From Glebionis coronaria (lineage: Eukaryota > Streptophyta > Magnoliopsida > Asterales > Asteraceae), in assembly GCA_025667525.1 (NCBI GenBank), contig CM046878.1, forward strand, positions 391,286,974 through 391,350,973: a DNA stretch of 64,000 bases, written 5' to 3'. A program made the position numbers and the translations under genes. Below the pieces are notes generated by a model. It was not told where the DNA came from, did not search any database, and saw only the letters and a list, made by a program, of their open reading frames with translations. Shown here in pieces: positions 9,288 to 20,500 of this stretch (position 1 is its first letter; every line of letters starts with the position of its first letter).

Positions 9288-12200
9288 TCAAGGATTGACC
9301 ATCCCAATATGAACCACCAAGTGGTTAAACCGAGGACCATCAAAAGCTTTAGTCAGCAGATCAGCAACATTGTCATCCGTATGAACTTTAAGAACCTGTA
9401 TCAGCTTCTTCTCATTGGCATCGCGTATAAAATGATGCCGAATCTCAATATGTTTCGTCCGCTGATGAAATACAGGATTCTTCACAATACAAATAGTGCT
9501 TTGATTGTCAATAAAAATTTTGGTATTCATAAAATTGAACCCATAGTCCAACATCTGATTTTGGATCCATAAAACTTGACCACAGCAACTAGCAGCAGCC
9601 ACATATTCAGCTTCTGTTGAAGAAGTAGCTACTATTGTCTGTTTCTTACATTGCCATGAAATAAGCCGACGACCCAAAAATTGACAACCACCAGTAGTAG
9701 ACTTCCTATCATTATTAGCACCAGCATAATCACTATCACTGTATGCTTCAAGTACAAAGGGGGATTCTCTAGGATACCAAAGACCCAATTTAGGTTGAGC
9801 CTTGATATACTTGAAAATCTTCTTTACTGCATTTAAGTTCGAAACCGTTGGAGTCACCTGGTGTCTAGAACAAGCACTTACTGCAAACATAATATCCGGA
9901 CGTGATGCAGTCAAATACATGAGGGAGCCAATCATAGACCTGTACATATGAACATTTACGGGTGGATCTGGCTCATTCTTAAGTTTGATTTTAGCAACTT
10001 CATAAGGAGTTGCTGCTGGTCGAAGAGGATCCATGTCAAACTTTTGAAGAATCTCATGAACATACTTATCGTGACTGATGAAAATCCCATCCGATTGTTG
10101 CTTGACCTGAAGACCAAGGAAAAATGACAGTTCTCCCATGGCACTCATCTGAAATTCGCCTTTCATCAAGTGTTCAAACTCATCACACCACTCCTTCCTA
10201 GTAGAACCAAAGATAATGTCGTCCACATAAACCTGAACAAGGATAATATCCTTGGAATTCCGCCGAAGAAATAGTGTTTTGTCAATAGTACCTCTTCTAT
10301 AGCCATTCTTTAACAAGAAAGTGGAGAGACGCTCATACCAAGCTCTAGGAGCCTGATGTAACCCATAAAGAGCCTTGACCACCTTGTAGACTTTCTTTGG
10401 ATGAAGTGGATCAACAAACCCCTTAGGTTGAGTAACATACACTTCTTCGTCAATTTTTCCATAAAGAAATGCACTCTTGACATCCATCTGGAACACCGTA
10501 AAGCCAACATACGAAGCAAAGGCCAAAAACAGACGAATGGCCTCAATCCTTGCAACAGGCGCAAAGACTTCAGTATAATCAATGCCCTCAATTTGAGTGT
10601 GTCCTTGTGCGACAAGCCTAGCTTTATTTCTGACAACAATTCCCCGTGCATCCTTCTTGTTTTTAAGAATCCATTTGGTATTGATAGCTGTCTTCCCATC
10701 TGGTAAGTCAACCAGAACCCAAACATTCTGAAACAAGAATTGCTGCATTTCCTCCTGCATAGCCTCCACCCAACTTTGATCCTCAAGAGCATGAGAAACA
10801 GACCTAGGTTCCACCTGTGAAAGAAAACAAGCAAACAAACAGTGTTGAAAGTCCGTATGATTATTACGCTTTTGATCCTCAATATAGCCCACAAGAGCAT
10901 GATGATCAGACGAGGCCTTCTGATGCATTCTGCGTGTTTTGACGGTAGAACCAGGATCTCCAATAATTTGAGTGGTAGGATGGTCTTTATGTGATTGCAA
11001 GACTGGATGGGAAGAAACCTCCACTTCTGGTGCCAAGTTATTGAGATCACCAACAAAATCAGCATCATATGAAGCGTTTTGGAAAATCCCGTCTACTGGT
11101 TGTTTATGTATATCATCCAGCTTGGTAGAAGACTTCTTCTCATGGTTCCCCAAATCAGAAGGACTGGAGAAACGTGTATTGGAAGCAGACTCACTAGCCG
11201 GAGTACCAGTAGGTGAGTGACTAGCACTAGGAGCAGAAGCTGGAGTACCAGGAGCAACTTTATCAGAATGCTCAACCAATGGAAACTCAAAACTACCTTG
11301 AGCAGCTGCCTTAGTAGCTTCTTGTTGTTGCTTGAGAAGAGTGTCAAGAGCTGCTTGGGAATCCTGTACATCCAATGGAGTTGCATCACTAGGAGGAGAG
11401 GGAGAGACCGTGGTGGAATAGGATGGAACCACAAAAATGTCATCCTCATCATCTGAATCAGAAAGACTAGAAGGAACACCAGTACTAGAAGTTGCAAACA
11501 CTTGTGGTCCTGCATCATGGTTAGTTTTGAAACGAAAATATCCTAACGAATCACTAAGATAATCAAGATCAAAATACCATTCTGGACCTGTTCCTTGAAT
11601 GTTTGTCTTCTCCTCAAAATACCTGAGATTAATAGTTTCAACTATCCGTTTGGCCTGAAGATTGTAGACACGATACGCCCGAGAATGAGCTGAATATCCC
11701 ACAATATATCCTTCATCAGCCTTGCCATCAAACTTCCCCAAATAGTCACTAGTATTCAGAATGGTGACTGGACACCCAAAAGGCTTCAAATGAGCAATAT
11801 TTGGAACTTTGCCCGTGAGCAGCTGCTCATAAGGTGTTTTCTTGTGTGGATTGGTAATAGACACCCTATTCAAAACATAACTAGCCGTATTAACAGCTTC
11901 TGTCCAGAACATGGTCGGAAGCTTGGAATCGGCAAGCATAGTTCTGGCTGCTTCTATTAGTGTCCGGTTCTTTCTTTCTGCCACACCATTCTGTTGAGGG
12001 GTCCTAGCAGCACTATAATCTCGTTTGATGCCCTTAGCATTGCAAAGTGCGATGAGGTCTCTATTTTTAAACTCGGTTCCATTGTCGCATCGAATACCTT
12101 TAACTTTCTTGGACAACTGATTCTCTATCAAGGTAAGAAAATCTCGAAGTATTGAGTAGGTCTCACTTTTGGTAGCCATGAAAAACACCCACGCAAACCT

Positions 12201-12917
12201 GCTATAACCATCAGTCACCACCAAACAGAATTGCTTGTGGTCTATGCTTCTGATGGAAGTAGGACCAAATAAGTCCATGTGTAGAAGCTGCAATGGTTCA
12301 GAAATGAGACTTAAAGCAGTAATGGCCTTGAAGGATGCTTTGTGTTGTTTGCCTTTGCTGCAAGCAACACAATTTATGTCATTTCGAAACGTCTTGGGAG
12401 GTAAACCAGAGACCAGATTCAAATTGGCAAGTTTGTGAATGGTCTTGAAGTTCACATGTCCCATCCTTCGGTGCCATTTTGTGGCTTCATCTTCCGAGGC
12501 TTTTGCAACCAGACATGCTAGTTGACCAGTAGGGTTGACTTCATTCAACTTGATGCTATAGAGATTGTGTCTTCTAGGGATTCTGAGTAAAACTTGTGAG
12601 TCATCCGGAAGCTTAAAATCTTTGGAGAGCACAAGTGCATCAGTATCGGTGAATAGTACAAACTGCTTCTTGTCACAAATCTGAGAGACCGATATCAAGT
12701 TGAAGTGTTGAAGTGCTTCCACATAGTAGACCTGCTCAAAATTGAGATTTGGAGTCTTTATCGTTCCCTTGCCAGTGATTCTGCCTTCACCTCCACCAAA
12801 GTAGACCTTGCCCCCATAAAATGGTACAAAGTTAGAGAGAAGGCCTTTATTGCCAGTCATGCTCCTAGAGCAGCCACTATCAACAATGCCTAGACTAGGG
12901 TCCTGGTATGGAGTAAC
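9288..12917 (-). CDS. pol: Element B Pol polyprotein (protease-integrase-RT-RNase H)
   Basis: This polyprotein makes and integrates the DNA copy. Residue numbers count from the internal Met at 12860. The protease motif DSGCSR lies just before that Met, near 12890. The zinc-binding pre-integrase segment WHRRMGH is near 128. The integrase triad appears in HMDLFGP (about 190), CDNGTEF (about 255) and VAERKNRT (about 295). RT carries YVDDIIFGS near 877, and RNase H carries YSDSDYAG and [10 protein letters not shown] near 1040-1085. No stop interrupts about 1,200 codons. The start is not an ATG: the frame opens after a TTGTTGTTGTAG splice-acceptor-like site ending at 12918. It is +1 relative to gag, so a fused product would need splicing or frameshifting (inference). 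Confidence 0.95.
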   Translation of the reverse strand, partial: VTPYQDPSLGIVDSGCSRSMTGNKGLLSNFVPFYGGKVYFGGGEGRITGKGTIKTPNLNFEQVYYVEALQHFNLISVSQICDKKQFVLFTDTDALVLSKDFKLPDDSQVLLRIPRRHNLYSIKLNEVNPTGQLACLVAKASEDEATKWHRRMGHVNFKTIHKLANLNLVSGLPPKTFRNDINCVACSKGKQHKASFKAITALSLISEPLQLLHMDLFGPTSIRSIDHKQFCLVVTDGYSRFAWVFFMATKSETYSILRDFLTLIENQLSKKVKGIRCDNGTEFKNRDLIALCNAKGIKRDYSAARTPQQNGVAERKNRTLIEAARTMLADSKLPTMFWTEAVNTASYVLNRVSITNPHKKTPYEQLLTGKVPNIAHLKPFGCPVTILNTSDYLGKFDGKADEGYIVGYSAHSRAYRVYNLQAKRIVETINLRYFEEKTNIQGTGPEWYFDLDYLSDSLGYFRFKTNHDAGPQVFATSSTGVPSSLSDSDDEDDIFVVPSYSTTVSPSPPSDATPLDVQDSQAALDTLLKQQQEATKAAAQGSFEFPLVEHSDKVAPGTPASAPSASHSPTGTPASESASNTRFSSPSDLGNHEKKSSTKLDDIHKQPVDGIFQNASYDADFVGDLNNLAPEVEVSSHPVLQSHKDHPTTQIIGDPGSTVKTRRMHQKASSDHHALVGYIEDQKRNNHTDFQHCLFACFLSQVEPRSVSHALEDQSWVEAMQEEMQQFLFQNVWVLVDLPDGKTAINTKWILKNKKDARGIVVRNKARLVAQGHTQIEGIDYTEVFAPVARIEAIRLFLAFASYVGFTVFQMDVKSAFLYGKIDEEVYVTQPKGFVDPLHPKKVYKVVKALYGLHQAPRAWYERLSTFLLKNGYRRGTIDKTLFLRRNSKDIILVQVYVDDIIFGSTRKEWCDEFEHLMKGEFQMSAMGELSFFLGLQVKQQSDGIFISHDKYVHEILQKFDMDPLRPAATPYEVAKIKLKNEPDPPVNVHMYRSMIGSLMYLTASRPDIMFAVSACSRHQVTPTVSNLNAVKKIFKYIKAQPKLGLWYPRESPFVLEAYSDSDYAGANNDRKSTTGGCQFLGRRLISWQCKKQTIVATSSTEAEYVAAASCCGQVLWIQNQMLDYGFNFMNTKIFIDNQSTICIVKNPVFHQRTKHIEIRHHFIRDANEKKLIQVLKVHTDDNVADLLTKAFDGPRFNHLVVHIGMVNP

Positions 12918-12948
12918 CTACAACAACAAGATAATCACAATGCAAAAG

Positions 12949-15684
12949 TTAGTGTCTTAAGGGGACCCAAACCTTTTCAGGTTTGAGCCTGCCTTGTGGA
13001 TCATTAGAAGAATGCCAAGAAGATTGATGAGATCCACCATTGTTCCTTGGTTTCCTATTCATCATAAGGGTATTATTATTTGACCAGGAACAACCTGCTG
13101 AGGGCTTAACAGCAGTTCCCAAATTTCCCAAACCAAAATACGTGTGGTCAAAATGATGCGCAGAGTTTGGATTATAATTTGGAAAATAATTACTAGTTGT
13201 CTGGAATCCATTTTCTCTCCAATAATCAGACATGAAAGGAGAGGATACTCTAGAAGTATGAAACATTGGAGCACTAGGATTAAGTCTTCTAGTAGCATAT
13301 GGAGCAGCTCCTGGTGAACCAGGAGCAAGTAAAGCATGATTAACAGATGCATGTGTGTCATAATAATCACAATCTTTAATTAAATGAAAGGGACTGCCAC
13401 AAACAAAACATGTTTTGAAAGACCTTTTATTAGAATGAGACTGTTTCATACTGCCTACTTTATTACACACAGTTCTAGAAAAAACATTCTTCCTAGGACT
13501 CAATAAACAAGGACCAGACACACTTGACTTGACATCGACTTTTTCTTCACACTTTCTAGCACCAGTAGCAGCATGTTCATTCGAATTGGAACTCGTAGGT
13601 CTTGACTCTTCACTTGAACCATTAGATGCAGAGTCACCGGCTTTGTCACTGAAAGTACATGAGACAAAGTCGTTAGAATTAGTTGAACTTGTTGGGGACT
13701 CAAGCATCTGTGATCCATCCGAGTCATTATGCCATGAGGTAGGCATGAAAGTTCCAGTAAGAGGAGGAGGAACAGCATGCATTTCTGCTGCTGGTTTAAA
13801 CCTATTGTAACTAGGTTTGCCCTCATCCTCTTTGTCGGCATCAAAGACGCTTGAGAAAGATAAATCAAATACATCTTCAGAATCAATATATTTTTCAAAT
13901 CCTAAGCCTCTTTTAGTTCTGCCAGACATGCTACTATCAATTAATTTTGAAAGATTTTTAGGTGCCTTTTGCCATTTGTCAAATCTTAACATTGTAGCAT
14001 CTAATTTAGCTTGCATCTCCTCTTTTTCTTTGATACTAGCATCTCTTTCAGTTTCTGTATATTTAAGCATATTTGTAGTGTTTTCTAAATCAATGCTTAG
14101 TATCCTGATTTTATCCTCATATGCACGTTGTGTATCTTGTAACCACTTCTTTTGTTGTTCCAATGTGTTTAATGAAGCTTTATAGGCTTGTACCTCTAAG
14201 TAATACTTATCATTTTGTTCATTTACTTCATTATATTGGGACAACAGTTCTGTGTATTTATCATGACAACCAAGAGGACAATGTTGTACCTGAGGTGAGA
14301 TGCCCATAAGAGCAAACTCTTCTGCTTCTTCTGCATCAGAGAGATTCCCAGCAATCATTGCCAACACATCAGTCGTGGATTCCGCTGATTCCAGAGTAGA
14401 AGCCTGATGATCATTCCAGTTGACCATAGAGTCAACAGATACCAATGCTTTCTTGTCATCTTTAACCTCCTGAACTTTGAAAGCGGAGTACCTGCTCTTC
14501 TCCTGATCATTCTTGCTAGGGCACTCTCTAGCAAAGTGACCCTGTTGCTGGCAGTTATAGCACCGTACCTTGCTTCTATCGAATCTTGCTGGCTCCCGAG
14601 GGTTGTAATTAAACTTCCTTCCTGCTTTCTTTTCAAACTTGTGAACCCTCAGAGTAAGCATGGCCATCTGCCATTTAAGATCTATCTCATCCAAATCCAG
14701 TTTATCGATCTGTTTGAAGTCATCAAACGCAAGTTGTTGTTCAGCAGTAACATCAGCAACAAAAGAATGAAGAATAGCTTCTACCATATTACCAGACTTG
14801 GCAGGAGGATCAGAAGCAGAAGACATGGGACTAGATGCATATGACATGGGACCAGTATGCTGAATAGTATGCTGGGGAGATACATTATTGCTTTGGCTAC
14901 TTGCATATGACATGGGACTAGATGCCATAGAGCTCACAAAGGCTGAATTAGCAGGAGTGGAAAAAGAGTCACTCGGATATCCTCTCACATGAGGTTCGAA
15001 AGTTCTGAGCCTATGAAACAAATCATCAAAACTGAGATAATCAAGCCCACCTTTGGCTTTAAGAGAGATTACCACCTGGTTCCAAGAGTAGGGTAAGGCT
15101 TTAAGAAACCTTGCATTAACATCACCATCATCAGGCTTGGACCGAAGTTGATTTAACTGGCTCAATATCTTCTGGAACCTATCATACCCTTGATTCAGAC
15201 CTTCAGTTTCTGAGATTTTGAACTCTGTGAATTCATCTCTCAGCATGGACCTTCGCATTTTCTTTGACTCCTCATTTCCGCCAAACCTTGCTTTTATGCC
15301 ATTCCAGATCTCTCTGGCATCATCCAAATGGTAGAAGTCACCCATGTGATCTTCAGGAAGAGATTGAAGCAAAATTGTTTTTGCTTTCACCTCCTTCTGA
15401 ATAGCGATGATTTCCTCATGAGTTTTAGGGTCAAGAAGAGTAATATTACCGTTCTTGTCTCGTCCAGTAAGCTTTCTGCTGTTTCCATTCAGAATGATCT
15501 TCCAAAGATCTTGATCAGTGTTGGTGATCCACCATTCCATCTTCATTGCCCAGTTATCATATTCACCTTTCTTCAGAAGAGGGAATTTTCCATTCGTGTT
15601 GGAAACCGTAGCCAGGATCTGCTGAGGTTGCACAGTTTTAGGAGTTCCTTCTTCTCCTGTTTGAGTAGAAGTTGAGGCAGACAT
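12949..15684 (-). CDS. gag: Element B Gag
   Basis: Gag forms the virus-like particle that holds the element RNA. The first ATG is at 15684; upstream in-frame codons run into the primer site without an ATG. The protein is 911 aa. It has a copia Gag domain (YDNWAMKMEWW, then WNGIKARFGG, then LFHRLRTF), a first zinc knuckle CYNCQQQGHFAREC (14521-14562), a long Glu/Lys-rich coiled-coil-like stretch (about 14290-13940) and a second knuckle CFVCGSPFHLIKDC (13369-13410). It ends in a Asn/Ser-rich tail, VWVPLRH. The TAA stop lies inside ACACTAAC, a branch-point-like sequence, 29 nt before a TGTAG acceptor. It is uninterrupted, so this copy may still make particles. Confidence 0.94.
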   Translation of the reverse strand: MSASTSTQTGEEGTPKTVQPQQILATVSNTNGKFPLLKKGEYDNWAMKMEWWITNTDQDLWKIILNGNSRKLTGRDKNGNITLLDPKTHEEIIAIQKEVKAKTILLQSLPEDHMGDFYHLDDAREIWNGIKARFGGNEESKKMRRSMLRDEFTEFKISETEGLNQGYDRFQKILSQLNQLRSKPDDGDVNARFLKALPYSWNQVVISLKAKGGLDYLSFDDLFHRLRTFEPHVRGYPSDSFSTPANSAFVSSMASSPMSYASSQSNNVSPQHTIQHTGPMSYASSPMSSASDPPAKSGNMVEAILHSFVADVTAEQQLAFDDFKQIDKLDLDEIDLKWQMAMLTLRVHKFEKKAGRKFNYNPREPARFDRSKVRCYNCQQQGHFARECPSKNDQEKSRYSAFKVQEVKDDKKALVSVDSMVNWNDHQASTLESAESTTDVLAMIAGNLSDAEEAEEFALMGISPQVQHCPLGCHDKYTELLSQYNEVNEQNDKYYLEVQAYKASLNTLEQQKKWLQDTQRAYEDKIRILSIDLENTTNMLKYTETERDASIKEKEEMQAKLDATMLRFDKWQKAPKNLSKLIDSSMSGRTKRGLGFEKYIDSEDVFDLSFSSVFDADKEDEGKPSYNRFKPAAEMHAVPPPLTGTFMPTSWHNDSDGSQMLESPTSSTNSNDFVSCTFSDKAGDSASNGSSEESRPTSSNSNEHAATGARKCEEKVDVKSSVSGPCLLSPRKNVFSRTVCNKVGSMKQSHSNKRSFKTCFVCGSPFHLIKDCDYYDTHASVNHALLAPGSPGAAPYATRRLNPSAPMFHTSRVSSPFMSDYWRENGFQTTSNYFPNYNPNSAHHFDHTYFGLGNLGTAVKPSAGCSWSNNNTLMMNRKPRNNGGSHQSSWHSSNDPQGRLKPEKVWVPLRH

Positions 15685-15743
15685 GATAAACAGATTGTTA
15701 GTAATAAGAGAACTTGATTCTTGTTGTATAGAGACCCTCCCAG

Positions 15744-15755
15744 TCTCTGATACCA
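15744..15755 (-). other. Primer binding site of B
   Basis: On the - strand this is TGGTATCAGAGA, two bases after the 5' LTR end. It matches the initiator-Met primer site of A at 11 of 12 positions, with the last base A instead of C. Confidence 0.9.
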
Positions 15756-15757
15756 CT

Positions 15758-16222
15758 TGTTGAGTTTAACAGATATAGATCTTGCAGCCTGTCAGGACCG
15801 GTGAATGACTTCTGTAATCACAAGTCAAATCACAAAGAGACTCTATACACAATATGAATGTAGAATATAAATATAAACAAGAGAAACAGAATAACTATGA
15901 AGACTTGATCCTTTCTAAGGATTTCTAATATTAATAAAGACTAGAACTACGTTTTGTGAAGGTGTGTCTAACCCTTCTGCCTAAGGTTCCTTTTATACTA
16001 CAAGGAAACCCTAATACAACTTACAAGAAAACATGTAAAACTGATATGCATATCTTCTCCTAATATAACTCATGCATATCCTAACATAATATTAAGTAAA
16101 TAATAATGTTTGACTTTGACTAGGACCAGGAGCAGGACTTGCTCCTACTACGACTAGGACCAGGAGGAACTACATACCTCCTAGTCTACCTATTACATAT
16201 AACTATTACAATGGTCCTAACA
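15758..16222 (-). repeat. Element B 5' LTR (465 bp)
   Basis: It matches 4110-4574 with four differences. The - strand TATA box lies at 15990-15997, about 225-230 bp from the U3 start at 16222. The GGACCAGGAG boxes recur at 16123 and 16157. Confidence 0.95.
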
Positions 16223-16227
16223 AATTG

Positions 16228-17573
16228 CTCTTACCCAAACAGAAAAGACAGTAGCTGAGTATAAGAAAATGGAGTTTGATTTAAAGGATCAAATAAATAT
16301 CTTAAAACATGAGTTACATCAAAGTAAAGATATTCAAGATATAGTAAACAGGGTTAATCTTGATTTGATAGCTCAGTTAGAGGAGGCTAACAAAAATAAA
16401 GATAATGTGAGTCTTAAAATCCAGAGATTTGATAAGGCCACACAATCCCTAGGAGAGTGTGTTAGCAAACAAAGAGACTCTAAGGACATGAGTGGGATTG
16501 GGATGAAAGATTATACTGGTGTTCCACCACCAGCTGGGGATTTCTATGGTGTCCAATCAAAGGACTTATCTTGGACTGGCTTGCCAGAACTCCAAGAGAA
16601 GGAATTCATTCCTCCACCTAGAGTGACTTCCCCAGTTGAAGAATACAAGCAAAAACTGACTGACCTAGATGAGTGGAAGAAAGCTAACCACACTTTGTTT
16701 GTTAAGGGAGAGTTGTTGTGTGAAAGTCCAAATGAGTCCACACCAATCAAGAGCCTTAATATTGTGGAGTCCAATGATCCTAAACCTATTAAAATCACAC
16801 ACCCTACCACTGGCAAAGCTGTTGACCTTGGCCCACAAGCTGTTAGAAAACCTAGTGTTAAGTATGCAGAGATGTATAGGAATACTAGGTCACCAAAAAG
16901 CCAAGTTAGTAACCATGGAACAGGCTTCTTTGCTTCTAGACCTAAGACTATGTCTAGAAAAGCTTGTTACACATGTGGTAGCTTCTCACATTTGGAATAC
17001 AAATGTGTCAACGCTTCCAATGTCAACGCTGATAGGAACCATTTCAGCGCTGACAAAAGTCAACATAGGTCAAACACTGTCAGACCCAATACCTTTGTGA
17101 ACAAAAGTTCACAAGTTGTTAGACCAGCCCCATTCTTTTCTAGAGGGTCTAACACACAAGGCCTAAGACCTTTTCAAAATTCAAACACTTGGTCCAATAG
17201 GCAATGGGTTCCTGTAGCAAACCCTAGGTTCAACGCTGATAAAGGCAATCAGGGCGCTGACAAGAGCAATTTCAGCGCTGACAGACACACTGCCAAACCT
17301 AGGTATTTGCAACCACAGGGACATAGGTCTAAAGCTTCTACTAGCTTAACATGGAGACCAAAACAAGACCAAAACTCTAATTCTACTGGTGTTTCTATGA
17401 CATGCAACAGGTTTCATTATATTTCAAAAGCCATGTCAACACCAATTGGGGTTAACTGGGAATTTCATTCAAAAAGGGATGAAAATGGGGTTGTTATGAG
17501 AACCAAGTCTGTTCTTGTTGAACAACCAGATGAATCCAAGTTTTCCAAGGCTTGGGTTCCCAAAGAAAACTAA
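16228..17573 (+). pseudogene. Element A gag, second part
   Basis: This is the C-terminal part of A Gag, in phase with 2552-4109 once B and one AATTG are removed. It opens with a coiled-coil-like segment (16228-16440). A second zinc knuckle, CYTCGSFSHLEYKC, lies at 16965-17006, followed by a basic Asn/Ser/Arg-rich tail. Two clusters of the CGCTG motif (17010-17055 and 17232-17285) encode repeats of N/S/G-A-D-K/R. The end, AWVPKEN, resembles B's VWVPLRH. The TAA stop at 17571-17573 lies in AACTAATG, followed by a pyrimidine-rich stretch and TGTGCAG at 17587-17593. That is the same branch-point and acceptor layout as at B's gag-pol junction. Confidence 0.92.
17010..17285 (+). repeat. RRCGCTGAYARR motif clusters in gag C-terminus of A
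   Basis: The first cluster has cores at 17027 and 17048 (21 bp apart) with a CGCTT variant at 17012. The second has cores at 17234, 17255 and 17276 (21 bp apart each). The copies at 17048 and 17276 extend to the palindrome TCAGCGCTGA. Confidence 0.88.
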
Positions 17574-17593
17574 TGTGTTTTCTTTATGTGCAG

Positions 17594-20500
17594 GGCATTC
17601 AGAAGAAGATCAATGATTATGGATATTGGGATAGTGGATGCTCAAGGCACATGACAGGAAAGGAAGACTATCTGACTAACTTCACTCCTATTCAAGATGG
17701 TGATAAGGTATACTTTGGAGGGGGCTATGGCACCATCACAGGAAAAGGAACCCTTGTCACCAACAATCTACGGTTTGAGAATGTCTTCCTGGTAAAAGAA
17801 CTGGATTATAATTTGTTTAGTGTATCACAAGTGTGTGATAACAAAAATAAGGTTCTTTTCACAGATACTGAGTGCTTGGTGTTAAGCAAAGATTACAAGC
17901 TCCCTGAGGAGAAATACATAGATTTTAGAACACCAAGGCATAAAGACATATATAATGTGAATCTTAATGGAATTAAGATAAATAATAAAATGATGTCATG
18001 TCTTTATGCTAAAGCCTCAGTAGATGAAAGTAATCTTTGGCACAGGAGATTAGGGCACATAAACTTTAAGAATATCAATAGACTTGTGAGGCTTGGTTTA
18101 GTTGATGGTTTGCCTGAAAAGGCTTTCCACAATGACCACTCTTGTGTTGCATGTCTTAAGGGCAAGCAGCACAAGGTCTCATTCAGGTCTAAACAGGTGC
18201 ACTCTAGTTCTAAACCACTTCACTTATTGCATATGGACCTCTTTGGTCCAACTAATATAGAAAGTTTAAAGGGTAAATCATATTGTTTTGTCATCACTGA
18301 TGATTTTTCCAGGTTTACATGGACTTTCTTTTTAGCCAAGAAAAGTGAAACTGCCCAAAGTCTGATTAATTTCATTACCCAGATTGAAAAGAAGAATGGT
18401 AATGAGGTCACAATTATTAGAAGTGACAATGGGGGTGAGTTTAGAAATCAGTTGTTAGATGATTTTTGTGCCAAGAAAGGGATTACTAGGCAGTTTAGCA
18501 TAGCTAGAACCCCACAGCAAAATGGGGTTGCTGAAAGGAAGAATAGAACCCTTATTGAAGCAGCCAGAACCATGTTGGCTGATGCCCACTTTCCTATAGC
18601 CTTTTGGGCTGAAGCTGTTAACACAGCTTGTTATGTTCAAAATAGGGCATTGGTCAACAAAATACATAATAAGACACCTTATGAGTTACTTTGGGGAAGG
18701 AAGCCAAATATTGGCTTTCTCAAGCCTTTTGGATGTCATGTAGTTGTTTTAGAAACTAGTGAGGCCCTAGGTAAATTTGATTCAAAAGGTGATGAAGGCT
18801 ACTTCATGGGTTATTCAGTGCAGAGCAAAGGATATAGGGTTTACATTAAAAAGGAAAAACGTATACTTGAAAAAGTACATGTTAGGTTTTTAGAGAGTAA
18901 ACCTAGTGATCCTGAAAGTGGTCCAAATTGGTTGTTTGACTTAGAACCTTTATCTAGAGCTTTAAATTATATGCCTGTTACTGATCCAGACATTGTGAAG
19001 GTAACTTCAAGTGTTTTGGAAAAGAGAATTGGTAATGTTTCAGGTATACAGGTTGCTGAGAAGGATGGACCACCAGCAGTTGAGTCATCTCCCACACAAG
19101 AATATGTTACACTTCCTATTTGGACAGATGAGTATTATGCTGCTGCTGCTGCTGCTAGAAAAGATAATGGTGGTTTCCAAATACCACCAAATACAAACAT
19201 GCATGGTTCTTCAGGCGCTGACAAAGGGAAATCAAGCGCTGACAAGACTAATTCAGACGCTGATGGCTCAGACACTGACAACAATAGTTCAAGCGCTGTT
19301 AGCCCAAACGCTGACAAGCAAGGTTCAGAGTTTGATGACACCTTTGCACATCTTTTCTCTTCCCATTTTGAACAGGGTGGACCTTCCAATGTCCATGAAG
19401 AGATTTCTGTTGATCAAGGAGAGTCTGATGAAGAAGATATTGGCAACATGGAGCGTGAAGTTGAGGACACCAGACTTTTTGAAGGAGGAGTTCTCACTTC
19501 CACAGCAAAGGATCACCCCACATCTCAGATCATTGGTGATGTTATGGCTCCAGTTCAGACAAGAAGATCCCATCAAAGTCTTGGTGGATTTATTGCCAAT
19601 ATACACAAGAAGGTTGATACCCCTCTTGTACAAGCATGTTTGTTTGCCTGTTTTCTGTCACAGGAAGAACCCAAGAAAATTTTTGATGCTCTCAAAGAAC
19701 CTAGTTGGGTGGAAGCAATGCAGGATGAGCTTCACCAATTTGCTATACAGGATGTTTGGGAGCTGGTTGATTGTCCTAGATATATGAGACCAATTGGGAC
19801 AAGATGGGTTCTAAGGAACAAGAAAGATGAAAGAGGTATTGTGGTCAGAAACAAGGCACGTTTGGTAGCTCAGGGATATACACAAGAGGAAGGCATAGAT
19901 TATGAAGAAGTCTTTGCTCCAGTTGCAAGAATTGAAGCTATCAGAATTTTCCTAGCTTATGCCTCTTGCATGAATTTCACTGTTTATCAAATGGATGTGA
20001 AGAGTGCTTTCCTCTATGGAACAATTGTTGAGGAAGTATATGTTATGCAACCTCCTGGTTTTGAAGATCCTGAGAATCCAGACAAGGTTTATAGAGTGAA
20101 GAAAGCTATGTATGGACTTCATCAAGCCCCAAGAGCATGGTATGGTACATTGTCCACCTACTTGGTGGAAAATGGTTTCAAAAGGGGCACCATAGATCAG
20201 ACACTATTTACAAAGAAGAAAGGAAAACATGTGTTGCTTGTGCAGGTCTATGTTGATGACATCATTTTTGGGTCTACTGATCCAAAAATGAGTGAGGACT
20301 TTTCCAAGCTCATGACAGATAAATTCAAGATGAGTGCAATGGGTGAGATGAACTTCTTTCTAGGTTTACAAGTTCAGCAGAAAGAAGATGGTATCTTCAT
20401 CTCCCAAGACAAGTATGTAGCTGAAATCTTGAAGAAATATGGTTTTTCTCCACATGAAAAGGATGCTTCCACTCCTATGGATAGGGAACACCCTTGGGGA

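Larger units (their letters stand above)
4110..16222 (-). mobile_element. Element B: Sirevirus-like Ty1/copia retrotransposon nested in A gag
   Basis: This is a complete 12,113-bp element on the - strand. LTRs at 4110-4574 (3') and 15758-16222 (5') are both 465 bp, with four differences seen by eye. A perfect 5-bp target duplication AATTG lies at 4105-4109 and 16223-16227. The primer site (15744-15755), gag, pol, a third ORF and the polypurine tract are all in the expected - strand order. Gag and Pol are free of stops and the third ORF has two in-frame TAG codons. It is related to A: the two share a 22-nt sequence covering the polypurine tract and LTR start, double zinc-knuckle Gag and a homologous third ORF, but their LTRs are different. 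It may still be able to move, or could do so until recently (inference). Confidence 0.96.

Noticed and set aside
8980..9291. 103-aa hydrophobic frame on the - strand, overlapping the end of B pol, looking like a small membrane (envelope) protein
   Set aside because: It begins with TTG, not ATG, and covers the internal polypurine boxes. Its hydrophobicity comes from GT-rich noncoding sequence with repeated CTGGTCC.
17545..17575. Programmed -1 frameshift at CCCAAAG near the end of A gag
   Set aside because: The heptamer is not in the required phase relative to gag codons, and B would need +1 instead.
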